From: Tridacna crocea
Taxonomy: Eukaryota; Mollusca; Bivalvia; Cardiida; Cardiidae
Assembly (NCBI GenBank): GCA_943736015.1
Contig: OX031059.1
Span: 21,384,501-21,448,500 of the forward strand
Length of the DNA stretch: 64,000 nucleotides
Direction of reading: 5' to 3'
Position numbers and translations under genes: made by a program
Notes under the pieces: generated by a model
Told to the model about the DNA's origin: nothing
Database searches by the model: none
The model's input: the letters and a program-made list of their open reading frames with translations, nothing else
Shown here: positions 20,109 through 31,636 of the stretch, in pieces
How the letters are laid out: the number at the start of each line of letters is the position of its first letter
Position numbering within the stretch: position 1 is the first letter of the stretch

Positions 20109-21230
20109 CGCAGATGTGAAAAAAACTGTCTAAACGTCACAGCTCTGTCCTTGAGATTTTCCCTGTCCTCTGTCTTTTTCTGACATATTTGCTTCCCTCC
20201 TGGTAATTTCCTTCTCAAAAGATCAGATTTATATTGTATCACAAGGTCATGTTTGTCATTGAAAACTAGCTATTGATACAGTCCTGTATTAGAGTGACAT
20301 TTTGTCATGGATGAGTATAAAATCAATTGAATTTCACACTGGAATGATCGAGTTAAGTTCCATATATAGAACACAAATACAATTGTACCTAGAATTCACT
20401 GGGGAACTTATTCTGTAGAATGACAAGACAATAAGTAGGCTTTCTACACAATTTCATGTCTGTCATATTGTGTTGGCACAAGCTGAATTTTACACATTGC
20501 ATGTTAAATAGTTGACATTTAAAAGGCTTACTCCTCAGCTTCTTTTCTTTTACCTAAGACCCACGGTTTTTTGTCTATCATTTTATGTTAGCTCAGTATG
20601 ATTTTTGGTGTTTGAAATGATACTGCCTGTGTTACATCTTAAGAACAATGCCTTGGACCTCGGGATCGAAAAGGCTTTCCATGCATTTATATGTCTGTGG
20701 CACTGTGTTGGCACAATATGACAAGTAAACAATGTTGTAAATGACACTATCCATCTTACATAGAATATTGTAATCTTTACAGCATAGGCTAAGAATAAGC
20801 ACCTTTACACGTAACGATATTAGGGGCTAAATAACGATGTTGTTGATAGCTCAATCAAGCTTGATTATCAGGATGTAAATATGACAGTCTCTAAATGTCT
20901 TGCACTGAACCATGGTCTTCAACTTTTACGATGGAATCCTGGGTTGGTATACATGTAGTTCTAGATAGACATTTTAGTTGATACTGCTGTGTAGATCATG
21001 GTTTTTTATCTTGCATAATAAAGAGAAGATTTATATACAGGTACTTTTGATGCAAGATTGTAATCTTTAGATTTAAGCAGAATATGTCATACTTTATGAA
21101 AGGATTCTACTTTGCTGACTATTCTCTGCATTTTTCCATCTCTTGAATCAAATATGGTGCTAATAATTGTTTCAGTCATCCCTGTTTTGGTGAATCTGAA
21201 AAAGAAAGCAAATTCATGGGAATTTAACTG
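20109..21230. other. Region upstream of the SLC10 gene
   Basis: No recognisable repeat or coding sequence. It presumably contains the promoter and 5' UTR. It is the longest family-A-free stretch near the gene. Confidence 0.4.
20227..20233 (-). promoter_or_regulatory. Possible TATA box of the SLC10 gene
   Basis: Read on the minus strand this is TATAAAT, about 120 bp before the start codon. In AT-rich DNA such a match is common by chance, and no initiator or 5' exon could be confirmed. Confidence 0.2.
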
Positions 21231-21613
21231 TTAACATCTTACCAAATAACAAAATTGTAGACTGGTCCAAATTCAAAGCAGTTATACAAAATACACATAG
21301 GAAAAAAAATTGATACTTATTTTTGGAAGGACAGAAAACATTACTGAAAAAGGAGACAATGCAGGTTACCAGCAACTTCTCCTTTACTCCCAGTGTTTTT
21401 TTCATGAATCCTGAGAGATGTGACTGATTACAGCATTTGAAAAACTGTAGGAAAAGGAGAAAATGCTGGTGACTTACATTTTTCCTTTTCCCACAATGTT
21501 TTCTACCCTGCTCAAAATATATTTCAACTTTTGAGTTGTAATTATTAATTTTGTTGTCTGCAAATGCTTGTATTTGGACAAGTCTAGAATTTTGTCGTTT
21601 GGTAAAGAGTTAA
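21231..21613 (-). mobile_element. Two family A copies fused back to back
   Basis: A minus-oriented copy (21231 to about 21410, GCAGGTTACCAGCAACT centre) loses its right end and continues as a plus-oriented copy (to 21613, centre AATGCTGGTGACTTACAT). Outer TTAA targets are present at both ends. Confidence 0.7.
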
Positions 21614-21847
21614 AGCAATGACTTGTGTTTGATAATAAACTTGTGCATTACTGTCTTTTGGGTCCTGGTCCTGATCAGTTTGTAGTCATGAGCATATTAA
21701 GCCAGAGAAACAACAGCATGCGGTTGAATTGGTGCTGCTTCAATCGTTGTTTCATGGAAAAATATCATCACTGTTTCTAAGGCATATTTGCACAGAAAAT
21801 ATTGACTTTTATGTGTGATAAAAACCAAAAAATGCAGCAAAAGTCTC

Positions 21848-22076
21848 TTAACCCCTTACCACACAAGAAATTTTTAAACTGGTCCAAATTGAAAGCTTCT
21901 GCAGACAACACACTAAAGGTACCCAATAGGATGAAATATGTTCTTGACAGGGTAGAAAACGCTTTTAGAAAAGGGGAAAATACTAGTTACCAACATTTTC
22001 TCCTTTTTCAACATTGCTATTAAAACCCAAATTTTCCTCAGAGTTGTTAACAGTCGGGATTGTGTTGTAAATGGTA
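21848..22076 (-). mobile_element. Family A, subfamily C MITE, aged
   Basis: Opens TTAACCCCTTACCACACAAG and contains TATGTTCTTGACAGGGTAGA. The left arm is worn (AACGCTTTTAGAAAAGGGG). Confidence 0.7.
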
Positions 22077-22231
22077 AAAATCAGTATTATTGTGGAAATA
22101 GGTGGACCTAACCTCTCTATAAACTACCGGCATTTCATTCTTTCTTTGGCCTAAATTACAAGGAGCTATCTTCTTGTGCATGTACACATTTGAAACCAAA
22201 CTACAGAGTAAACATGGGCCTGTGAATGATA

Positions 22232-22459
22232 TTAACCCTTTCCCAAACAAGCCATGGTTTTTAGGTGTCTGCAGTAAAAGTCTTTTGAAAACACTGTGGG
22301 AAAAGGAGAAATTGGTCGTAACAAGGAATTTCTCCTTTTCCCACAGTGTTTTCTACCCTTTTTGAGATCTTTCTGCCATTTTCTCAAAATCTAAAATTGT
22401 CGTCTGCAAACTCTTTCAGTTTGAAAGAGTCCAAAACTTGTCGTTTCGCAAAGGGTTAA
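22232..22459 (+). mobile_element. Family A, subfamily C MITE with altered centre
   Basis: TTAA at both ends. The palindrome centre is GAAATTGGTCGTAACAAGGAA, distinct from the usual GCTGGTAACCAGC but still roughly self-complementary. Confidence 0.8.
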
Positions 22460-22462
22460 GGC

Positions 22463-22699
22463 CTAACTCTTTACCAAATGACAAAATTTTAGACTAGTCC
22501 AATTTATGATTGAAAGCATTTGCAGACAACAAAAATAAAAGTGACTGAAAATTTAAAATTTGTTTTGTGAAGAGTAGAAAACATTGTGGGAAAAGGAGAA
22601 AAATGCTGGTTACCAGTATTTTCTCCTTTTTCCACAATGTTTTCTAAAAGCTTCTTTCTCGGGGTCGTCAAAATTAGGGATTGTGTGGTACTGGGTTAA
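22463..22699 (-). mobile_element. Family A MITE
   Basis: The left target is CTAA. A short duplication (TTTATGATTG) sits in the left half. Its right TTAA (22696-22699) is shared with the next copy. Confidence 0.85.
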
Positions 22700-22925
22700 C
22701 CCATTACCACACAATCCCTACTTTTGACGCCCCTGAGAAAGAAGCCTTTTGAAAATACTTTGGGAAAAGGAGAAAATGCTGGTAACCAGCATTTTCTCCT
22801 TTTCCCCACAGTGTTTTCTACCCTTCCCAGAACAAATTTCAATTTTTCAGTCACCTTTATTTTGTCATCTGCAAATGCTTTTAATTTGGACCAGTCTAAA
22901 TTTTTCTTGTGTGGTAATGGGTTAA
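22696..22925 (+). mobile_element. Family A MITE, reference copy
   Basis: This 230-bp copy illustrates the family. The left end is TTAACCCATTACCACACAAT, then TACTTTTGACGCCCCTGAG. The central palindrome (about 22750-22817) has arms GGGAAAAGGAGAAAATGC meeting at TGGTAACCA. The right half is CCCTTCCCAGAACAAATTTC, TTTGTCATCTGCAAATGC, GGACCAGTCTAAAT and TGTGGTAATGGGTTAA. In this annotation '+' means the ACACAATCCC end lies at left. The length, TTAA target and short terminal inverted repeat fit a piggyBac- or Kolobok-type MITE; the parent is unknown. Confidence 0.9.
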
Positions 22926-23025
22926 CCTGATGATGCAGGATATATTTTTCTATCAGTCATTTGTTTTATGCGATAGATAGAATTTCACATTGGTGTTTAT
23001 CACAGTATTATTATTTTCATCAAAC

Positions 23026-23085
23026 TTGTTGACTAAAATGTATTTGGTGCTTGCAAAGGCTCGCTCATACAATTTTAGTCAACTC
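23026..23085. repeat. Hairpin with ATTTTAGTCAAC arms
   Basis: GTTGACTAAAAT and ATTTTAGTCAAC enclose about 30 bases, immediately left of the TTAA element at 23091. Confidence 0.6.
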
Positions 23086-23090
23086 GTTAA

Positions 23091-23719
23091 AGATGCATGT
23101 CTACAGCAGGAGAGCAAAAACGCTGTTAAATTTCAATAAATTTAGAATGGTACGGAAATCAATCGTTTGTATAAACATGGATAAATTACTGACATATGTG
23201 GTGTAATTGAAAAAAAGAAACACAGCGATTTCTATTAGAAACGGAACATTGATCAGAAGAAAACTGGCTGACTGTCGAAACTGTAAACAATAGTGGTGCG
23301 TCACGGAAATCTATCGTTGGTTTCTGCCGAGAGTCGGATACGAAGTAAGTTGCATATAGGCCGAGACCTCTGTGTGAAAATTTAGGCTGCAACAGAGAAG
23401 CATCCATTTTCCTTTATTTACCGCATTAGACACAGGGGGAAGGTCAAATATAATCATGTGACAGAATGCATGATCATCATACGAATCTACCCGTGTGTAT
23501 AACAGTTACCAAAAATCTTCGATTCAAAAACCGGAAACAACGAGTCTGTTTATATTGAAGGCTGCAACTCAGTGAAATGCATTTTCTATCGACCGTAATC
23601 AAAGCAATCTTGCAACTGTCAGGCGCAATATTTGGCATGAAGATATGTGAATGACTATATTTTGATAAAAGAAAGACAAAGTAAGTTAAGACTGGCTGAA
23701 AATGAGTATTAGGGCCTCT
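23091..23719 (+). mobile_element. TTAA element, 629 bp, internally deleted copy
   Basis: TTAA at 23087-23090 and 23720-23723. The outermost bases are AGATGCATGT and, inverted, AGAGGCCCTA. Its two halves match, in reverse, the longer element at 46635-47865. Relative to that copy about 550 bp are missing in the middle. Confidence 0.7.
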
Positions 23720-23724
23720 TTAAA

Positions 23725-24075
23725 AATGGTAATGCAAATACACTCATGTAAGATCCTCTATTTAGTATCATCCTGGTATTTGGTAATGGTTTAGCATCAT
23801 CCTGACAAGGAAGGATAAACCTCGTGAGTATTGATATGTCCAAACCTATCAATAAAAAGACTGGAATGGTCGTAAAAAATGAGGGAAGCCCCAGTGGATT
23901 CCCCAGTTATTTGAATGTTGAATTCTATTGATGGTCAAGCATGGTCAATAACTGGGGATTTATGAAGCTTGCCATGCCAATACATCTTCATGGAAGTATT
24001 CATTCAATCATGGTGTATTGCCCAGTCTGAATTTGGCATCAGTGATAATGAATTTACGAACCGACTTTCTAAGTT
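23725..24075. other. Intergenic, nothing recognised
   Basis: No gene or repeat family that I recognise. Confidence 0.35.
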
Positions 24076-24077
24076 AT

Positions 24078-24487
24078 TTAACTCTTTTACCAAATGACAA
24101 AATTTAGGACAATTCCAAATTGAAAGCATTGGCACATGGGTGGATCCAGAGGGGGGCACTGGGGGTCCGGACCCCCCCTGGAATTTTGGCAAAAATGTGG
24201 TTATCAGATTTGTGAAATGGCACTGGTTTGATATTGCACAGGATTAATGTAAAATACAGTCATAAATTTGAAAAAAAAAGAACTAAATGTGGAGACCTCC
24301 TCATGTTTAGAACTGGAAACGTTGACTTTTCTTGTAAACGGCTTGCATCCACTGAAATGCGGAAATCAAAGTATCATATACCCTTCGAAATAAAATTTTG
24401 ATTTTTTCTTTTGTCACATTTGCCTTGCAGTTTACAAAACAATTCAATTTGGATGGGGCTATGATTTTGTTGTTTGGTAAAGAGATT
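24078..24487 (-). mobile_element. Family A MITE interrupted by a G/C-rich element
   Basis: The left part is TTTAACTCTTTTACCAAATG to GAAAGCATTGGCA (24134). The end part resumes near 24410 (CACATTTGCCTTGCAG to TTTGGTAAAGAGATTAA). Between them is foreign sequence. Confidence 0.55.
24135..24300 (+). mobile_element. Fragment with GGTCCGGACC palindrome
   Basis: GTGGATCCAGAGGGGGGCAC and GGGGGTCCGGACCCCCC, then CTGGAATTTTGGC. This type of short element is familiar to me from bivalve DNA. The right border is unclear. Confidence 0.45.
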
Positions 24488-24989
24488 AAAATTATTTGAC
24501 AAATTAGATTCAAGGTTAGTCAGATCCTGACCTTGAACAGTAGATTGTATACCACAATCTAATTGACTGTGTTATAGCTGTTTATTATTTACTTCATTTA
24601 ACCTAGCTGACCCAGGTTGAATTCATTTACATAGATAAATTTTTGGAAGGCGAGATTTTCATTCTTGCCTTCAAATGTCAGCGGTCAGTAGTTTGCAGCT
24701 AATTCCTCAGAATAGCGTTATCTAAACGCTTTTCCAATAGTTCAGTACTTCTTCTTGATTACATAAGAACATAATAATGTTGAGACCATTGTACATTTAA
24801 TCAGTACAGCAAGAAGAAACTTCCATTTTCTAGAAGGAATGAAGTCGAATTCCTAAAAACCATCATTTTTGACAAATACAAAACACTTTGGATCAGTTGA
24901 TTGTTACAGTGGTGTTGCTACAGCAACAAATAAACTGTAGCTGTAATAAGCCAATCCAAACCTACTAAAATGACGTCATTCGGACCTAC
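24488..24989. other. Intergenic, nothing recognised
   Basis: AT-rich sequence without visible genes or repeats. Confidence 0.35.
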
Positions 24990-24993
24990 TTAA

Positions 24994-25703
24994 GGCGCTG
25001 TCACACTCTAGCGTATAGAGCCAGCGTATGAGGACCGTATCATATATTTTGAAAAATTGTTTATACGCGCAACTTTTCAGCGTATGAGGTCAACTGCCAA
25101 CTGTAACAAATCTTGGTGATGTTGCAGCACAGCAACCTCCATCTCTGAACTGCTGGTACTAACTGATACAGATTTGGAAATGTGAGACTTTACATACCCC
25201 CACCCCCCCAATACGCTGGAAATACGCATGTAATACGCATGGGATAAGTTTGCTGTACGATCAGAACACGTTAGGCATAAGTTGAGTATGTTAGACTGTC
25301 TTTAAAATTACCATTATAACGTTAGCCATTCGTTAGTCACACGTCAGACACACGTTCATTATACGCTCCTCTAACGCTAGGTTTCCTGACCCATTCAATT
25401 TCAATGTATGAGAAGCGTACTCGACTTATGAGTAACGTACCTTCAGCATACCTCTAGCGTGTTCAGCGTATGAGGAACGTATGATGAGCGTAAAATTCAT
25501 ACGTCGGCATACGCTGAAAATTTTTGTGCATGTTCAAAAAATTTTTTGGCCGTCAACGTACGTCAGCGTACACCGACGTGCCCCAGTGTACTAGAAACGT
25601 ATTCCAGGGTACCCGTAGCGTGTTTCAGCGTATGTCAGCGTATGCCCAAAAAGTCCATACGTTCCTCATACGCTGGCTCTTTACGCTAGAGCGTGACAGC
25701 ACC
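24994..25703. mobile_element. TTAA element dense in GCGTATG, 710 bp
   Basis: TTAA at 24990-24993 and TTTA at 25704-25707. The inverted ends are GGCGCTGTCACACTCTAGCG and, read inward, GGTGCTGTCACGCTCTAGCG, continuing to about 50 bp (AGAGCCAGCGTATGAGGA). Inside are more than 20 copies of GCGTA, ACGTA or their complements in both orientations. The frame at 25524 is a by-product. Confidence 0.8.
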
Positions 25704-25707
25704 TTTA

Positions 25708-26286
25708 CACTCCACAATGCTTAGACAAAGGATCATATTATAATTATGTAAATTTGCGACCCCTGAACTAACCAATCAGATAGCTTTTTTGAGTGATGTA
25801 TTGCTGACAGACCTGCTTTCATTATTGACAACAGTTACTTTTATTCTGTCTTTAGGAGAAGTAAAATTTCAATGAAATAAATTCCTTTGAATCATCAAGC
25901 TTTTACACAAAATTATCTCTTTCAAAGAAATATTTTTTCCTTCTATCAATGTTGTGCTTGACATTATGTTTAATGACTAGGTTATTGTTACGCGTCAGCA
26001 TCATGGCCCAGCTTTGATTCCAGAGACCCGTAAAAAGAAAAAGTTAAATCAGTTAAAATCACAATATGGGTCATTTGAAATAGTTCCAGCCAGCATAATG
26101 TTCCTATGCATAGCAGGGGATAGCCTGGGTTCCAGTCTTAACATTTCTCTCCTTATATACGTGTCTAATTGGACTTTACCACTTCAAATATGAAAAAAAC
26201 AAGGATATGTAACCACTTTATCATGCATAAGTTTTAACTTCTCCTTTTGATCGTCATGGTGCTTAACGTTCCATATTCATAAATAT
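25708..26286. other. Intergenic, nothing recognised
   Basis: No supported feature. Confidence 0.35.
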
Positions 26287-26423
26287 TCAACCTTTTACCA
26301 CTCACTTGTAACGACTTGAAAAAGCAAGCTTCTAAAAACGTTTGGGCCACCCTGAATTTGTCGTCTGCAAATGCTTTCATTTTTAACTTAGTCTGAAATT
26401 TCATCGTCAGGGAAGGAATAAAC
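26287..26423 (+). mobile_element. Family A MITE with the palindrome deleted
   Basis: Left end CAACCTTTTACCACTCAC and right half GTCGTCTGCAAATGCTTTCA are joined without the palindrome. Confidence 0.6.
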
Positions 26424-27026
26424 GCTTATTGCAATGAATTGTGATCGTAATCACTTACCTCCATCATTGATAGAACTGAAATCTTTACGTAATATAACCT
26501 GTTTTCCTTGAAAAAATTTTCTTCAAGTACATTTTGTTTCAAAACTGATAGCACAATGATAAAATTATCTTGACACAGAGAATCCCATTTCCAAGAATGC
26601 ATTGGTCATGTTCATGTTTTTCTAAGAACACAAACCAAAGATCTGTATCTGTGTAACTGTACAAGATATATTATTGTCGAGCAAAGGAATAGGGTCAGTA
26701 CTGATGAGTAGGCAATCATTTTGCTTTCACGTTTGCTGATGAGCTGAACATACATTCCAGCTACGCAGGAAACACAAGGGGTAATGTCAATGAACCCTTA
26801 GACCACTTATTACATCTGTCTCTTTTTAAGACGAGGAAGATCATTCTGTGGTCTGCACAGAAAATACATGCAGTCTTATGTTGAATCTGCAGTCTTACGT
26901 ATGAGCTAACTTGTAAACGGCCCTAGGTGGAGTTGCAATAATTGAGCATTTTTCCCGAAATGGAAAATGACAATTATCCTTAATACAATGATCAACTTAT
27001 CCTTAATACAATGATCAACATTGTGC
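26424..27026. other. Intergenic, one short local duplication
   Basis: TTATCCTTAATACAATGATC occurs twice in tandem near 26974 and 26996. Nothing else was recognised. Confidence 0.4.
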
Positions 27027-27180
27027 CAAATGGAGTACAAGGGTAAAGGGTTACTAAGATGAAAAACATTGTTGGAAAGTTAAAAAAAAAAAAGTTATTA
27101 TATGCTACTTTTCCTTCAATTTTCTTTCAAAAGCCTCTTCTTCAACATTGTTAAAAGTCAGTTTTGTGATCTAAAAGGCT
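27027..27180 (+). mobile_element. Degenerate family A MITE
   Basis: GATGAAAAACATTGTTGGAAA and CAATTTTCTTTCAAAAGCCTC remain. The centre has been replaced by an A run. Confidence 0.4.
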
Positions 27181-27274
27181 GAATCTCAGTTCCTATACTC
27201 TAAAATGCACCTTTTTAGAAACCCTTTGCTCTCTCAGTAAAATTGTCTCTGGAAAAAAATGGTAAAGACTTTCA

Positions 27275-28574
27275 AACAAGAGGGCCATGACAGCCCTGTA
27301 TCGCTCCACTGGCTAATTCGTAAAAACACTACAAGCCAAACATTACATTATTTGGCCAACTGGTTTCAAACTTTAGGGCATACAGTTTTTTTCCATAAAA
27401 ACCTACAAAAAAGTTGTGACCCATGGGCAAATTCAATTTTGACCACAAAGCTATAATTACTTGAATCCTGGTGGAGGTCTACAAGATAAAGCCCCATACA
27501 AAATAATACAGGTCTAGAATGTGTGGTTATAAACAAGAAGATTTTCAAAGTTTTCTTAATAAAAGGCCCTGTAAAACATAAAATCCATGAGACAGGGCTA
27601 AATTTAGTGGTCCTAGTCTTTATTATGGATAGTAACAAGATGACTTAGAAAGTTTTCACCACAAAAGCCCATGTAAAACTTGTTACCCCTGGCGTGGGGA
27701 CAAACTTGACCCTAAGGCTACAATTTGGACCCTCCTGGTAGAGGTTCACTAGATAAAGCTACATGCAAAATTTGATAGCCTTGTAGGCCTTATGGCTAGG
27801 TACAAGTAGATTTTTAAAAAATTCCCAATATGAGCCCATGTAAAACTTGTGACCCCCAGGACAGGGCCAAATTTGACCCCAGGGCTACAATTTGGGCACC
27901 TTTGGTAGACAACTACTTGATAAAGCTAGATGCAAAATTGAGTAACCCTTGGCCTTATGGCTTGGTACGAAAAGATTTTTTAAGTTTTCACTATATAAGC
28001 CCATATAAAACTTGTGACCCCCGGGGCCGGGCCAAATTTGACCTCTGGGCTATCATTTGGGCACTCTGGGTAGAGGTCTACTAGATAAAGCTACATGCCA
28101 AATTTGGTAGCCCTAGGCCCTATGGCTAGGTACCAGAAGGATTTTAAAGTTTTCCCTATATAAGCCCATATCAAACTTGTGACCCCCAGGGTGGGGCCAA
28201 TTTTGACCCCAGGGCTATTATTTGAAGGAACTTGGTAGAGGTCCACTAGATAAAGCTACATGCCAAATTTGGTAGCCCTAAGCCTTATGGTTTCAGAAGA
28301 TTTTTAAAAATTTTCAATATTTTTCAGTTTTGTTGCCATGGCAACCAGAGTTTTTGAAGGAATAAAATTCTTTCAAGGAATTCTGAAGAGGACCATGGCA
28401 GGATCATTTCTGTGAAGTTTCATCAAAATTGGATGGGTAGTTTCAGAGAAGAAGATGTTTGAAATAAAAGTTAACGCACGCACGGACGCACGCACGCACA
28501 GACGGATGGACGCACGGACACACGACGGACACCGGGCCATGACATAAGCCCGCTGGCCTTCGGCCAGTGGAGCT
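27275..28574 (-). mobile_element. Helitron-like carrier with 166-bp tandem units
   Basis: On the minus strand it starts AGCTCCACTGGCCGAAGGCC (hairpin TGGCCGAAGGCCA), then a GTCCGTCGTGTGTCC-rich stretch. It ends GGGCTGTCATGGCCCTCTTGT. Between are about five diverged units marked by CTTGTGACCCCCAGG on the plus strand (27846, 28012, 28178). The same unit type, in plus orientation, is at 63213-64000. Confidence 0.75.
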
Positions 28575-29160
28575 AAAAATCAAAATAATCCCATAATAAA
28601 GTTAGTTTTAGACCTACCAAACTGGTTGCATTTTCAAGCAAAAACTATTTTTGAATCCTTTATCATACCCTATCAAGTACTTTTTTAACAATCCTGAGAA
28701 AGAGACCATTTAGAAAAACTTTATTTTTCAAGGGAGAAATTTCCCAAACTATTCCCATAAAGAAAAAATTTTAGATTTGCCAAAATCGAATGCATTTTCA
28801 GGTAGCAACTTAGATCTGGCACCATTGATGGAACCTATTTGAAATAAGATGGAAGACATTTTAAGAAAAGGAGGAAGTGTCTGTTAGCACCAAATTCTCT
28901 TTTCACACCAAAAATTCACAATCCTTCTTCCTAAAAACCTTTGAAACTCATTATGGGGCAAATAGAGGGGTAGATTTAAGTTTCTATACTACGAAAAAAC
29001 ATGTAACGGTATATCAAAACTATCACATAAAATTGTTCCTTCAAATAATTTTAATGGCAAAGAGTTTCAGAGAAGTCCCTTTGTTTAATTTTTTTCAACA
29101 TATTCTCACAAGCCTTCCTGCCCAAGTTTGTTAAAACTCAAGATAGTCAAATGGCCTCCA
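28575..29160 (+). mobile_element. Strongly decayed family A copies
   Basis: ACAATCCTGAGAAAGAGACC (28690), AAAATTTTAGATTTGCC, GACATTTTAAGAAAAGGAGG and AATCCTTCTTCCTAAAAACC are scattered remains of at least two copies. Confidence 0.4.
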
Positions 29161-29694
29161 TGGCACAGGAACATTGCACTACCCTATTACACTTTACTGT
29201 ATCAGGAGAGGAGATTAAACTACAGAAAAATGTTATGCCTATGTTCTGAAATTGCCTAATCTCACTGTACTTTTAGTACTTTGATCTATTTTCACCCGCT
29301 GCATTACTAGGCATAATTATGCAGAAGTACTCATTGAAATATTTTGCTCAGTATGTGTCAACCTTTAATCTACTAGATAAGTTAATTTAAAATTTCCGAT
29401 CAATAGTAAAAAAAGCAAATATTGCAATTTCAAAGTTTTTTTAAGGGAAAATATCTCCACAATAGACTGTGCAGATCCAAAATCAGATGGCACAGTCCAA
29501 GAAAGTGCCATGAATTGCTAGGGTTAATTGATTACCTGGGTTTATATAAGTATCTACCTGTGTAGATACATCTTCACAAGCCATGGGTGATTGATCCACT
29601 AGGCTACTCTACCCTTGGCGGATCGAGCTTGATTTTGACATTCCCCTGATACGCATTTTCTTTGGTTGCAGCTAGTTCTAACTGCCCTGTATCA
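29161..29694. other. Intergenic, nothing recognised
   Basis: No supported feature. Confidence 0.35.
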
Positions 29695-29835
29695 AATGTG
29701 CTTTGATAGGGTAGAAAATTTTGTGGGAAAAGGAGAAAATGCTGGTTACGAGCATTTTCTTTTTTTCCCACAATGTTTTCTAAAGGCTTCTTTCTCAGGG
29801 GTATTAAAAGGCGTCATGGTATGGTAAAGGATTAA
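29695..29835 (-). mobile_element. Family A MITE, left half missing
   Basis: The palindrome (GGTTACGAGCATTTTC centre) and right half are complete to TTAA 29832-29835. The left half is gone. Confidence 0.75.
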
Positions 29836-30311
29836 CACATTGTAAAACAGAAAATTTATGTTTGGATGAAAAAGAAAATGGCATCTCCCATAATATGCGA
29901 TACAATGGATACAGCATTATAGGCAGTTTTCCCCCATCAGTATTGTTTCCTGTAGAAGCAGAGGTACTGTGTTATTTTTCTGGATTTTATTTCTTTTGTC
30001 CACTTAAGCCTTTCTTGTAAAAGATTCCAATAATAGCTTATATGGAAATTGACTAAAGCTCCAATTATTGTAGACAAAATGGCTGCTGCTATCCCACCAT
30101 CCTCCCTGAGGGAAAAATCATTGTTGTTGTGCTAATGGTGCCAATGATAAAACTGTTCCCCTGAAGGGAAGGCTGACAACAAAAAATTAACTTAATAAAT
30201 CACTCAGGTAATGTTGATCTGAACTTCTTTATTTCATTGAAAGGTAGTTGGAATATGCAAATATTTTCAAAAAAATACTGGAACATCTGAAAGAACTTAC
30301 CTTTGTATTAC
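29836..30311. other. Intergenic, nothing recognised
   Basis: No supported feature. Confidence 0.35.
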
Positions 30312-30540
30312 TTAACCCTTTCCCAAATAATCCCTGGTTTTTACAGGTCTGGAATAGTAGCCGTTTGAAAACATTGTGGGAAAAGGAGAAAATGCTGGTA
30401 GCCAGCATTTTCTCCTTTTCCCACAATGTTTTCTACCCTATCGTAGACAGAAATCAGCTTTTCAGCAAGAGTTGAATTGTCGTCTGCAAATGCTTTCAAT
30501 TTGGTCTTGTCCAAAAATTTGTCGTTTGGGAAAGGGTTAA
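30312..30540 (+). mobile_element. Family A, subfamily C MITE, best copy
   Basis: TTAACCCTTTCCCAAATAAT to GTTTGGGAAAGGGTTAA, so the terminal inverted repeat is TTAACCCTTTCCCAAA. The palindrome (30367-30434) has one change at the centre (GGTAGCCA). The right half has CAGCTTTTCAGCAAGAGTTG. Confidence 0.9.
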
Positions 30541-30794
30541 GATATGGTAGGATAGACTAAAATTGTATGATCTATCTTCAGGTGTGATTCAGACACATGC
30601 CCTATGATTGATGATATGCCCATGGTGGGTCAGTTTTCACCATCCACTTATGAATGTTTTTGGTCATATTTTCCAAATTTGAAAGCAACACCTTTGATTG
30701 GTTTAACCAAATGGTTTAGCCAATCAGGTGGTGTCTTTAACTTTCTAATTTCAAAAAATCTGGAGAAGAAGATTGAGAATGTTCTTGAAAATGG

Positions 30795-31029
30795 ATAATC
30801 CATTACCACAGAATCTCGACTTTTGACTACCCTGAGACAGAAGACTTTTGAAAACATTGTGGGAAAAGGAAAAAATGCTGGCAAAAAGCATTTTCTTCTT
30901 ATTCCACAATGTTTTCTTAGCCCTTCCCAAACAAACCAAGTTTATTTTTTTCAGTCATGTTTATTTTGTCGTCTGCAAATACCTTCAATTTTGGTCAGTC
31001 TACAATTTTGTCATTTGGTAAAGAGTTAA
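30795..31029 (+). mobile_element. Family A MITE with diverged centre
   Basis: The left target is ATAA and the right is TTAA. The centre reads AATGCTGGCAAAAAGCATTTT. Confidence 0.8.
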
Positions 31030-31147
31030 TAGATACTGCAGATAGCTTTATGTGTTTTCCTTTCTCAATGATGTTTGGGCTCAAAGCATGCAATGATATG
31101 CTAGAAATATAGATTTCAAAGATGAGATAAGTAGACCAGTTTGAATT

Positions 31148-31492
31148 TAACCGTCTACCAGGTCATCTCAGATTTTTAATACTCCTAAAGCTGTTTGAGG
31201 AAAAAGCCTCCTTCACATTGACGGCATTTGCAGATGACAAAGTGTTACTCAGAAAGTAAAATCTCTCTTTCAAAGGGTTCAAAACTCATTTAAAAAAATC
31301 CCGATTACTAGCCTTAAGTTTAAATCTACTTTGTTTTCAAGTCCTCTTTGTCATGCCCTTTAAAAAGTCATGGTTGTTTGGCTAAGGGTTAATAGAAAGA
31401 TCCAGTGGGATTTTTTGTTTACTCTGTCATTTTGGATTGCCCCTTTCAGAAAGGACAAATCTGAAATTTGATTGTCTGGGAAAGAGCTGATT
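31148..31492. mobile_element. Two decayed family A copies
   Basis: GACGGCATTTGCAGATGACA and GGTTGTTTGGCTAAGGGTTAA mark the first; TTTGATTGTCTGGGAAAGAG marks the second. Confidence 0.45.
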
Positions 31493-31636
31493 CACTGCAG
31501 TGTGAAGAATTGGAATGAGGCAGACAGACAGAAGATTGTATGGTCATTCCCAAATGAGATGTAGACTGAGTACACTATTTGATATTATACCACAGGGCTG
31601 GCACTTGTTTTTTTTTGCAATCTTCACCCCTTTGTT

